This document shows positions 35,649 to 48,500 of a stretch of DNA of 64,000 nucleotides, one piece after another. Each line of letters starts with the position of its first letter. Within the stretch, counting starts at the first letter, position 1. The position numbers and the translations under genes are program-made. The DNA is from Channallabes apus (Eukaryota; Chordata; Actinopteri; Siluriformes; Clariidae), in the NCBI GenBank assembly GCA_030522415.1, contig CM060126.1, positions 10,689,352 through 10,753,351 of the forward strand. The letters are read 5' to 3'. The notes beneath the pieces are model-generated. The model was given only the letters and a program-made list of their open reading frames with translations, did not search any database and was not told the DNA's origin.

Positions 35649-38600
35649 ATGAAGCTGATCGGAACTGTTTTGGCTGTTTGTTGTCATCCAGGCTGCGCAC
35701 TAAAAGGCTTCTCCAGTAAGTATGCGGATGTGTAGTAGACTGTGTGGGGGGAAAAAACTAACGGTCAAGAGGCCTATTTAAGTCATAACAGCTGTCATAT
35801 GAGGGTGCGAGGATTATTTATTCTTTTTTTGCTTGTTTGTTTACAGTTTAAAAACTTCTAAGAATACTTGACGCGCTGCCATGAAAGACATCAAACGATT
35901 AGAGGATGCGCCGAAGTTTCGCTTGTTTTTTTTAAAAAGTAACTTTGTAACTCTTTGAAGTCTTTGAAGTCTTTCAGGTTGTTTAGATATTCCACTGGTA
36001 TCAGGACACGTGTTTAAATACGCAGGGTACTGTATATCCTGAGATGCGTACTGTACTATAGTGTAGTGCAGATAGTGTAACCCCTGCCAAGTGTCCTCTA
36101 TTAACTTGTTTGTGTGACTGAAATGTGGGACAATCCGGACACAAATCAATGTGAAGTATGGGATCGTCTTCTATTACAATTAAATAATACAATATAGGGC
36201 CAATATTTATGAAGGACCAGTCCATGCAATAATATAAATGCATTTTGAGCACATCATCAAATGATAAACAACGAATCCGATCTGGATAGGAACCGATTCT
36301 GAATCCCTAATCTGAGTCACTGCCTCTGAATCCAGTCTATACAGGAAACTAATTATGAAGTTTATTTGATTTATTCGTCCTATCTGTACAGGAATTGTTT
36401 CAGAATCCATTCTGTAAAAGACAGCCCTGAATGATCCAAATGATTTCTTCATCCATCCAGTACAGGGATTAATTCTGAATCCAATTTGCACAGGAAATGA
36501 TTCTGAATCTTTTTTCTTATCTAATCTGTAACAGTCCTGAATTAAATCTGACTATTTTGATCTGATCAAAATATAGGAACCCATTCTGAATTTTATGTGA
36601 GATTCCAATCCAGTCTCTACAGAAAACATTTCTGAATCTAAACTGATGTTATAATTTGTTGTTTATCAGATCCAGTCTGTACAGGAACTGAACTGAATTT
36701 GCTCCCATTTTCTTTTCTGATCTGTGAGGCATGGTATTGGTGCTTAGAGTCTCACTTAAAAAATCTTCAGATACAGTAGGTTTATATAACACCATTTTTC
36801 AGAATACTTAATGCTTCTTATCTCCTAAATCCATTCTTAATTTTTTGTTAATATGCATTCAAATTTATATTTTTATCAAGAAACACGTTTCCTAAATTTC
36901 ATGCTCTTTTATGTAGTGTCCATAACTTTTTAATGATCTTAATTGTCATTTAGATGAAACTTGACCAATTTAGATTTCATTTCATTAAAAAAAAAAAAGA
37001 CGTAACCCTGAAAAAATGTATTATTCTAAAATGCAATGTTGTTACAACATAGATTTGACATGTTCACAGACACTACAGATTTTTGGCTTTTTAAGCTTTT
37101 ACCAAAAAACTATTTAAGCAACTTAAAAAAAAAAAAGTTTTTACAGGTCATATGCTTCTAGAAGCTTACACCAAGTCAATACTCATAAAGAAATATGAAT
37201 TATTATTGTGATAATTGTTAAGACAGTATATATTGCTGAAAAATGGCCATTTTGGGGGCAGATATTGTCATGCACACTCAGCCGCGACCGGCACTAGGAC
37301 CCGGAAGTAAGACGGTCGCGAACCTGAAAGCATAAAAGGAAACAAGATGGCGCAACACATCGCTCTATCATTGAGTTATGCCCAGGCCTTTTCGGAATCG
37401 TTCCTGTCTATGTGAGTACTCACTTTCTTGGCTATACTTTCAGACTGAGTGTGTGTTTATAGGACTAGGGTTAGATTGTGTCTTTCCTCTGCTCATTTAC
37501 TGTGAGAGTCCTTATAGCAAATCGCGTGATTATCCTGCCCGCTCGTGTCCATCCGCGTTTGGGTTTACCATTCACGCTACAGGGCTAACTGCTAAAGCTA
37601 CCGTCTTTCTGGTCATCCCGGGTTAGTTCCTGACAGAATGACAGAGCCTAAAGCAGTAAACCCAGCGGATCACGCCCGCCTCTGCGATTGACCAGCATGC
37701 TTTGCTCATCAATACGCTAACCGCGGAGCTCGATTCTCTGCGCCGGAGTGTCCAAGACCTCGCGGCCTTGCGCAGAGCTTAAGCAGGAGAACGCGAGCCT
37801 CCGGGCGGCGGTTGATGGGCTGGCTAGCGGTCCCCCCCCCCCCCCCTTCCGATGTTTTTCTAGCACTTACGGATAAATGGGATGGCACGGATGGGAAATG
37901 CAGTGTGTTCTTAACATCGCTGGAACTGGTGTTTGAGTTCAATGCCACCAAATACTCCACCGACCGGCTGCGCATTGCACTACTCGTCTCGTTGCTATCA
38001 GGGCAGGCAGCAGAGTGGGCCACGGCAGTCCTGCGCGCGGACACAGACACCGCGCACTCCTATAATGAATTCACCCGTCAACTCAAGCTGACGTTTGAAC
38101 ATCCCGCGGGCGAGGTGGAGACCGACACAAAGCTCTACCACCTGCGGCAGGGAGGACTGTCCGTGAGTAAATACACTGCTGAGTTCCGAACCCTCGCCAT
38201 CCAGACCTCCTGGGGAGACGCATCCCTCCGGACGTCCTACTTCGAGGGGCTGGCTAATCGCATTAAAGACGAGCTAGCCGGACGAGAGCTCCCAGCCACA
38301 CTGGAGGGGCTAATCCAGCTAGCCCTCCGGATCGACCAGCGCCTCCTCTCCCGTCCGAAGCCAGCACCTCGAACCCTGCCGCCACCATCCACTTATGCCT
38401 ACATTGCACCCAGGCCACCACCCACCGTCACCACCGCTCTCCCTGGACGTGTCGGATCTCCACCCCCTGCCGTGGTTGACACCGGAGCCGGGGAACCCAT
38501 GCATCTAGGGCGCGCCTCCCTGACCGTGGCGGAATGCGAGAGACGTTACCGCGAGGGACTGTGCGCCTATTGCGGCTCAGCAGCGCACCATCGAGCGACC

Positions 38601-41600
38601 TGCCCGTCCCGTCCGGGAAACGCCCAGACCCGGTGAGAGATAGGAGAGACTCCCCGGGCACCATCCATCTCTCCGCTACCACCGACAACACCGCTACTCG
38701 ACTCACGGTCCAGGTAACCCTCCACCTTGGCCACAAAAGGGTCAGAAGTACCGCGTTCATCGATTCTGGTGCCGCGGGTAACTTCATTGACTCAACGTAC
38801 GCCAGAGGATTGGGGGTAAAGATTGAGGCGTTATCTCAGCCAGTGAAAATCACCTCAGTCGACGGGCGGCCCCTCTCGTCCAGGCCCCTTAACCCAGCAG
38901 ACTCCAGCCATCACTCTCGTCCTCGGCCAACATCAGGAGTCTATACAGTTTCACCTTACACCCATCTCCTCTCCACCTATCATCCTCAGCTATCCCTGGC
39001 TCTTACAGCACGACCCACTCATCTCCTGGTCTCAGAACCGGATCCTTCAATGGGGGCCGACCTGCACTGACTTATGCCTACAGGCCCAGGCTGGGACGTG
39101 TTCCAGGGAGTCCGAGGCCCCCGACGTCGACATCCACGCCATCCCTCCACCGTATCGAGACCTGGCTGAGGTGTTCTGCAAACGCCAACCACCTACCACC
39201 TCATCGACCTTACGACCTAGCGATTGAACTCCAGCCAGGCTCCAGGCCTCCCCCTCGGCCATCTCTACTCCCTCTCTACCAGCGAGACCCAGGCTATGGA
39301 GGAGTATGTCGCCAGCGCCCTGCGAAATTGCACCATCAGACCCTCCTCCTCGCCGGCTGCCGCGGGGTTCTTCTTTGTAAAGAAAAAAGGGGGCGAACTT
39401 CGTCCATGTGTCGACTATCGGGGGCTTAACAAGATCACGATCAGAAATCGTCACCCTCTGCCTCTTACCAACTCAGCCCTGGACGCCCTCTCTGGTGCCA
39501 CCATGTTCACTAAGTTGGACCTCCGGAGCGCCTACAAATTGGTGTGCATCAGAGAGGGTGATGAGTGGAAGACGGCCTTCATCACCCCCACCGGACACTA
39601 TGAGAGCCTGGTCATTCCATTTGGTCTCTGCAACGCACCCTCGGCCTTCCAGTGTTTCATCAACGACGTCCTCAGGGACATGCTAGGCTGATGGGTGTTC
39701 TTCTACCTAGATGACATTTTGATATATTCACGCACCCCCGATGAACACACAAAACACGTTCGAGCTGTCCTTAAGAGATTGCTCGCCCACCAGCTGTACT
39801 GTAAGCTGGAAAAGTGTGCTTTTCACGAGCACTCCACCACGTTCCTGGGTTTTGTTATCTCGCCCCAGGGTGTGGCCATGGACCTGCAGAAGCTGGAGTT
39901 TGTACGTCACTGGCCCCTACCCAGGACACTCAAGCAGCTCCAACGCTTTCTCGGGTTTGCGAACTTTTATCGTCGCTTTATCCGGGGCTACAGTACAGTT
40001 GCAGCAACACTCACTGCACGTACCAGGCTCTCCAACCATTCCTTCCAACTCAACCCTACTGCCATCTCAGCTTTCCACCGACTCTGTCACCTGTTCACCA
40101 CCGCCCCGATTCTCCTCCATCTGGATGCCAGCCAACCATTCGTTGTGGAGGTGGACGCGTCGGAAGTGGTCGCCGGCGCTGTTCTCTCACAACGAGGTAC
40201 AGACCAGAAGCTACACCCCTGTGGCTTTTACTCCAAAAAGTTTAACCCCATTCAGCAGCGATACGGAGTAGGGGCCCGTGAACTGTTGGGCATAAAGTGG
40301 GCTTTGGAGGAATGGCGTCACTGGCTCCAGGGTGCCAGTGAGCCGTTCATTGTCTGGACGGATCATCAGAACCTCATCACCATCCGCAATCTCAAGCAGC
40401 TGAACCCACGACAGGCACGGTGGGCCCTGTTCTTCGAACAGTACGACTTCCATCTTTCGTACCGCCCGGGGTCAAAGAACACCAAGGCCGACGCCCTCTC
40501 CCGTCAATATGAACGAGAGGCGCCCCGGGCGGAGCCCGTGCCTGTCCTTCCACCCACCCGGATCATCGCACCCCTGCACTGGGATATGGAAACGAGGGTC
40601 CGCCAGGCACTGACCAGCGAACCCGCAGGTGTGCCGCCCGGGCGGCTCTACGTACCCACTCAACTCCGGCCCGAAGTCCTCCAGTGGGGCCATTCTTCAC
40701 CCGTCGCGGGACACCAAGGAACCTGAAGAACCCTCACCTTCGTGGGACGGGCTTTCTGGTGGCCTTCGATGAGGAGGGAGGCCACCGAGTTCGTGCCCAG
40801 TGTGCGCCAGGGCCAAAGACTCCAACCAACCAACACCGGGGGAGCTTCAACCACTCCCAGTTCCCCGTCGGCCCTGGTCGCACATTGCCGTCGACTTCAT
40901 CACGGGCCTGCCGGTCTCAGAAGGAAGAGACGTCATCCTCACTATCGTGGACTGCTTCTCCAAGGCAGTGCACCTGGTGGCCCTCACCGGACTCCCGTCA
41001 GCCAAAACCACAGCCGAGCTGATATTGGAACACGTAGTCCGACTGCATTGGTTCCCAAAGGACATCGTCTCGGACAGATGTCCCCAGTTCACCGCCCGGT
41101 TCTGAAAGGCCTTCTGCCATCTGATCGATTCGTTCTGCAGTTTGTCTTCTGGCTACCACCCCCAGACGAACGGTCAAACGGAGCGAGCCAACCAACAGCT
41201 GGAGTGCTCCTGGGCCCGCTACCTCAAGTGGGCCGAGCTATCACACAACCTCCACGTCTCCTCAGCCACCAACCTGAGCCCATTTGAGGTGTGCTATGGG
41301 TTCCAGCCTCCGATGTTCACCCACCAGGAACCGGAGGTTGATGTACCATCGGCCCAACAGTTGGTTCGCCGGTGCCGGCGGCTATGGCACCAAGCCAACC
41401 TCGCCATCCGACGCACCAGCGCCAACTATGTGGCCCAACACCGCCGCCGGCACCCTCCGGGACGGTTGTACCATGTAGGTGACAAAGTGTGGCTGTCAAC
41501 CAAAAACCTCCACCTGCACACAGAGTCCAAAAAATTATCACCAAGGTTCATAGGGCCATACCGCATCACCCTCAGGATCAACCCTGTCACCTACCGACTC

Positions 41601-44600
41601 CAGCTGCCTGCGGCGCTCCGGATCCACCCCATCTTCCACACCTCACAGCTGAAACCATTCACCACCTCACCCATGGTTGAACCCACCCCCCCTGCTCCTC
41701 CTCCCCGAATCATTGACGGCGGTCCCGCCTACACCGTGCGACGGATCCTCGACTCGCACCCTCGGGGCAGGGGCACCCAGTATCTGGTCGACTGGGAGGG
41801 CTACGGCCCCGAGGAGCGGTCCTGGGTTCCAGCTCGCTTCATCCTCGACTCCGGGCTCATTAGGGACCTACCGTCACCGGGTATCCTCCACCCCTAGACC
41901 GTCCGGAGTCGGTCCTGGACGGGGGGGTACTGTCATGCACACTCAGCCGCGACCGGCACTAGGACCCGGAAGTAAGACGGTCACGAACCTGAAAGCATAA
42001 AAGGAAACAAGATGGCGCCGCACATCGCTCTGTCATTGAGTTATGCCCAGGCCTTTTTCGGAATCGTTCCTGTCTATGTGAGTACTCACTTTCTTGGCTA
42101 TACTTTCAGACTGAGTGTGTGTTTATAGGACTAGGGTTAGATTGTGTCTTTCCTCTGCTCATTTACCGTGAGAGTCCTTATAGCAAATCGTGTGATTATC
42201 CTGCCCGCTCGTGTCCATCCGCGTTTGGGTTTACCATTCACGCTACAGGGCTAACTGCTAAAGCTACCGTCTTTATGGTCATCCCGGGTTAGTTCCTGAC
42301 ACATATAAAATAATTTCTTCAAAACAGCGAATTTAGCAACTTTAAATTTTTAGGAAAGCAAGATTGGTTAGTTTCATGCTGCATAAAGTTCAGAAGTAGC
42401 TTTTTTGGCACATGCATTTTGTGTATTATATGTATAACACAAAAAATTTTTATCAGATTCAGCACCAATATTGTGTTTTGGCCAATAGGAACTGAATATG
42501 AATTTACACAGAATGATCTGATATCTGATCTGGTCTGCACAGGATTCTGAATCCAAATAGTTTTTCCGATTTAAAGAAACTGATTCTCAATACAATGGTC
42601 TAATTCCTGCAGGAAATAATTCTATAAAAAAAATATTTCTAATTTCTCCTGCATGCTTGCAGTCTGCAAAAGAGTTAGTGTTCAGTTTGCATTACAATGC
42701 ATATATATTTGAGTTGTATTTTTCCATGTCTTTTTCCTCTGATATATGCATGCTTCTCACATATTCTGGAAAACCTGGACATATATATAAATTTAAAAAA
42801 AAATCTAGTTATGCAAGCATTTGAAAAAGAGAATATGGTAAATGAATCTGTAAAGTGTATTGATGTCCTGGCCAACTGAAATAGCCGTATCTGAGCAGAA
42901 CCTGTATGCTTGTATAAACAAAATATAGAGTAAAACTTGGTTGAGTCATCTTAAAAAGCATTATTCAATGAATGAATAAGTCATAGTAGTTACTAAACAA
43001 TGTGCTTGACTCAACCAAGTAAAATGAATTTCAGGAGCTGCTTTTCTGAGTTTAACAGTTTAAAGATGTTGGCAGATGTGAGTCATTTTAAGATGGCTTT
43101 CCTTGTGCAACAGCTGTTTCGTATATAAGTCATGGAAAATGTCCTGGACATCAACAAAAAAAAATTACTAATAAAAAAGAGAGATGTTCTATATACAGTG
43201 GGAATGGATCTGATTTAATTTTCGTTTCTCTTTTCTCTTTATTTTTTTATATTTATTTATTTATTGGTCATTTATGTCATAGTAAGCTTTTATTAAATTA
43301 ACCAGGTTGTTTCAGTTAAATATTGTGCATTTTCCTATACAGGTCAGCGCATATGTCGGCGGGGTACTGAGAGACCGTGTTTTAAGATTGCTTACCATCA
43401 CGACAGTAGGAACAGGGTGAGCTTTGAGGAGGCCAGGCGGACATGCAGGGAAGACGATGGTGAGCTGATCAGTATTGAAACAGAAGGAGAGCAGAGGCTA
43501 ATGGAGATGTTTATTCGAGGGGCGCCAGGTGCTGAAGGCGACTTCTGGATTGGACTGCGAAGAAAACAAGGCTACAAAGAGTCAGGAGCTGCAGATTGCT
43601 CATCCCAGTATTACTGGCTGGACCACAGCCAGGCCACCTACAGGTATGACGTACACAACTACACTTCTTTTCTCTCTTTTTTTTTTTTTTTACCCAGAGT
43701 CTTTGAAGATATTTGTGAAGGCGTAAATCTGTTTCAAAAGTCCAGAACAGTAATGTCAAACATACAGTGGGGTCCAAATGTCTGAAACCACTAGTGAAGA
43801 TCAGGGATTTGGAGATATTTGGAGATAAACAGAAGGATTTGAGACTTTGAAAGTTTTTAAAGTAAGGAAGTAAGTGTGCAATATTTTTAATATTTATTAT
43901 GCAAGATTTAGCACAGTTAGAAGCATTTTCATTAGTGCATTCAAGATTTTTGCGTGTAGGGATATAAAATTCTTTTCATTCTAGGAGGTGCATTTGTGTT
44001 CTCTGTTAAAATTGTCTTCTGGACTGTAACTGCATTTGAAAGATTTTTTAAAAGATCTACATAGTCTCTGTTCTTCCACTAAGAGGCAGTATAGTGCAAT
44101 AAAACCTGGTCCGTAAGCTCAGTTACCGACCTGCTGTATGGTTTTAAATAATATATATAACTCTATATTAGCAAGCCAAAGATTTGATATGACAATTTTA
44201 CAAAGCATAAAATGTAGGTCTTTCATAACAATGGGGTGGATGTATTTGCAATATTTTTCTTTGGAAATAACTTTATTGACTTCAGTATTATGGCTATTTT
44301 GTGTGAATTCCCATGTGACAGTAGAGTACGTGTAACGTAACACTTTATTTAAATTAGTTTAAGCTCCTAATCCAGAACAAAAATACCCAAATTGCTGGGC
44401 CCTTAAAGGAGAGATTTGTCTTTTTTTTTTACCCCTCTGCTGTCTGCAAAGTGAACTGCACTCACAATAAAAACATTAACAGGGCTTCAGAGTGTTTAAT
44501 CAGAGTGTTTGTATATATTGTGAAAAAGATATTATACTGCTTATAAATCCCTTACTTTTCCTGTGACTTATTGAAGTTAAGACAATTAATTATGACATTG

Positions 44601-45529
44601 TCTTGTATTGCAAGATTGGTATTAATACGCATTTTTACACAGCTTATGGCATATTGGACAGTTTAGCATGGTCAAAGGGTGTTACAAAGCAATAGCTTAC
44701 TTGAACATTTGGAATTGTACTGTATATAGAATAATGCTTTGCAATTCGAGTTCCTCATTATACTTATACTTTACAGTTTGCATGTTTTTGTTGTTCCACA
44801 TTTGATACACTTATTGATTAATTACTAAACCTTTAGGTACATTAGTAGTAGCAAAACCCTGAAACTATGCACTGGCTCGCCAGCAAACTATATATTTAAT
44901 AATAGGCCTAACCTAAATAATGCAGTCCTTTTCCTAAGCATTAAAACTGCAAGGCCAAGAATTTAGTTTTTATCTATACACTAAAGACAGTTGGTTTTGA
45001 GATTTTAAATGACCTACATAAGATTTTAGAATTTATTTCCTGATATTTACATCTAGATGTGATAAAATAAAATAAAAATCTTAAAAATTAAAGACCATCC
45101 AATTTTTAGGTGAGCAAAATGATGGGAAAAGATAATATTAAAGTAAAGAAGACTTACTATTTAGTTGCCTATCCTTAGCTTGCAATGACATCAAGCTAAA
45201 ATCTCACTGACATATGAGATCGGATTAATTTCTTCTTAGGATTCATTTGAATTTTAAATTGATTCTGCTTCAAGAATGCATTACATCATCATAAACATCA
45301 GTGATCCTGTTCCAGAAGCGCCCATGCAAGCCTAGACCATGACACTACCTCTGCTATTCTTGGCCAAAGAGCTCATATGATTTGGATCTGAGTAGATCCT
45401 TCCCTTCTGATAAATAGTTTGCAATTGAAGTTAAATTCAGTGCAATTTTTAGTTGTATAACACTTTTAAAAATTAACATTGTTTATTTCTGGAAAGCTGT
45501 AACAATCATTATATCAATCTTATATATTT

Positions 45530-45560
<31 letters not shown>

Positions 45561-48500
45561 TATGCTTATAACTTTATTGGTTTACCCCTATTGAGCAAGC
45601 TGGAGGTGACAGTGGCAAGGAAAGAATTCTTGAGATGACATGAGACAGGAACCGAACCTTGAGGGGAACCAGACTCATAATGGAACCCATCCTCATTTGG
45701 GTGATACAGAAATAATGTAATTATAAATAAATAATTTGTTAGTATAAGTTATAAGGAAAAAAGTGCAATTGCATAAAATGAAATAAATAATATGTAATAA
45801 AATATGGATTTTTATTTAGTCTACTTTTCTGGGGTTACCAGCTGTTCACTAACGGATACTTGGGTCCATAACTGTTCATTGTAATTTCAGTCATAAGACT
45901 ATCAGAGCAACAAGTCATCATAGCAAAACTATTTGTATCAAATGAAGTTCAAAGCCATGCTCATTGTACATCCTCAGCAAATGAGTGATCTTCATATGAT
46001 ACAACTTCATACTGTATGACAACTCCAGCCAGAAGTATGGCATCAGGATGTATCAGGGAGGTCTAAAGAGCAGAACGAGTAACTCAGAAGTGCCTGTGCT
46101 GCATGTGCACGAGAGGGAGGGAAGAAGAGAGAGAAAACATAATTAGGGATGCAAATAAGGGATTAGGGTAGAAGTACATTTTGTGCAGAATACAGAGCAG
46201 GACAAGCTGTGACCGCATAACTGAAATGGAGAACCAGAAGGAAACACGAGGACATGAGGAGAACACTCTGGGATATACAGTAAGGAAGCAATCCAGTTCA
46301 CTGTGAAAAAACCTAAATAAACTCATGAGAGTGGGGGGGGGCGAGAGAGCATCCAAACCTGTTCACCAGAAAACTCAGAAAATGAGTCCCTCAGATCGGC
46401 TCCTTTACCTAAACCAATAGGTTTTCAGCTTATACTTTAAGAAAAAACTCTGTAGTCTTCCTTAAATGGGGTACCAACAAATATCTTACACCTTTATACT
46501 GGCAAGCAAAATCAGTATATCGGTGCTTTATAGGTTAATAGTAGTTTTTTTGTTTGTTTGTTTGTTTTTTATTAATGCAAAATTTTACTTAGAGCCATTG
46601 CAGTGTGAATATGATAGAGACAAAGTCGTCATATCTTCTGGTTCCATCCAGATCTTAAACAAAAAGTAGACATTTAATGCTATTGGCTGTTTAAGCAGTA
46701 TGGTTTGCTCATCAGGGACAAACTGATAGTTATAGTCTAGAATTTTTACATTAAGTTTTCTAATTTATTTTCAAATTGTTAATTTTGTATAGCTCAATGT
46801 TCCAATATTTTGGGTTATTTGAAAAATGTATTAATTAAAATAAAAGGTGCCAAAGTGGTGTTCAAAGGTGTTCAAAGTGGTTTAAAACATCTAGATGTAA
46901 GTATCAGCACTTACTTTTATACAAACTTTAATTCTGATCCATTTCCTCTTATCTTTTGATCCTAGTCCCAAGTGTATTCTTTGTACAGTATAGCCAAATC
47001 AACCATTTCTTGCTATTATGTTATGTTATGTTATGTTATGCTATGCTATGCTATGTTATGCTATGCTATGCTATGCTATGTTATGTTATATTTAGATGGG
47101 ACTGTATATTTGAGTTTATGATTTGTAACAATATAATAAGTACAGTATAAGCACTGTACACTATACTGTACTTATACTGTACCACAGTAACTTCAGGGAC
47201 TTTAGATAGAAGTTTCAGATTGCTGGTCCACCCACCAGGAATCCCAGTGTGTGCTAGAGTACTGAGTAAGTGCACAAAGGAAACTTAATTTGAAGATACT
47301 CTCGCTGGTGGAATTATCTCAGATCTTAAAATAGCAACAGTTATTCAGGATTTGTGTTACAGTATGTTGTCTGTTGCAGGAACTGGCAATTGAATAAGCC
47401 CTCCTGTGGTACTGGCCAGTGTGTGGTCCTATACTACAAACCCAAAGCTCCTGCTTCTCTGTTCAAGTGGAGTGAAATCGGATGCAATAGCAAAAATAAC
47501 TTCATATGCAAATATGCAGAAGGTATGTTACATGTTACAAAGATTTTATTTATTATATAACTGCAGAGTTTTTGTTGTTTGTTTGTTTTGCTTAGAGTGT
47601 TAAGATATTTATCCTTTTCTCATAATTTAGAAATATCTGTTGCCCCAACTCCTGTTGAAAATTCTACTGCTCGATCAGGTAAAAACTCTCATGAATCAGT
47701 TTGAATGGTCTACTGTATGTGTTTTTCTGTAATTGTAAACAGCGTAACATAACAGCATCTTAGTGTTTTTTGTTTTTTTTTACTATTCTGACCCCCACCC
47801 CTTTTTTAATGAAACAATTTTAATGAAATCCATTGGTCAGCCACACATCAGTACTTCAGTATGCTTAAGAATGTCTATTAGAGGAGAAAATGCTCAGAAG
47901 AAAAAAATGTTCCATATGTTGTCACTACTAACATACTACGACCATATATCCCTCATATCATATAAATATTATGTAATATAATAACTTCATTCAGAAGCCA
48001 TTACTACATGAATAATGAATACATAATAAGTACATACAGTCATACAGTCTCCTTTGAAAGTATACTCGTCTTTTATTCCTGGTATACCCTTAAGGCATTT
48101 GCGTTTGAAATCAAAAGATCAATACATGATGACATATTCGAATTTTAGAGCAGACTTTCTGATCTTTTATCTTACCTGCTGTATATTTATTCATTCATTC
48201 ATTCATTTTCTATACCGCTTAATCCTGTGTTCAGGGTCGCGGGGGCTGTATATTTATCTTTTGTTCATCTCAAAACCAAATATTTAAAGTATATGGCAAA
48301 AACAAAAACAACCTTCCGAGGGTACTGTATTTTTTAGATACATGTACAGATACATATGTACAGAGCCAATGAAATGCAGGTCTAAAGTGCATAAGTGACA
48401 ATAAATAACAATGTGTTATACAAACAGAAGATGCAATAATTAATAGAGCTATGGTGTATATACTGTATGTGTTATTCAATTTTATTTGTATAGCGCTTTT

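Larger units (their letters stand above)
37266..42301 (+). mobile_element. Ty3/gypsy chromovirus-type (sushi-like) LTR retrotransposon, near full length
   Basis: Two LTRs (37266-37635 and 41931-42301) bracket gag and pol in the order protease, reverse transcriptase, RNase H, integrase, chromodomain, the Ty3/gypsy chromovirus layout. The flanking 5 bp are gatat and catat, a target duplication with one change. By eye the LTRs differ at about seven bases plus one single-base indel, so insertion was fairly recent. The copy is nonetheless broken by several stops and frame changes. It lies in layn intron 1 in the sense orientation. A G-rich polypurine tract (41919-41928) precedes the right LTR. Confidence 0.93.

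Noticed and set aside
35391..35687. 98-codon minus-strand frame over layn exon 1
   Set aside because: Shadow of the layn signal-peptide exon and 5' UTR; no independent support.
47017..47091. CRISPR-like or satellite array
   Set aside because: Units are 5 bp with no spacers; a simple microsatellite in a eukaryotic intron.
46956..47150. Open frame with repeated [10 protein letters not shown] units
   Set aside because: Pure translation of the TATGT/TATGC pentanucleotide repeat.
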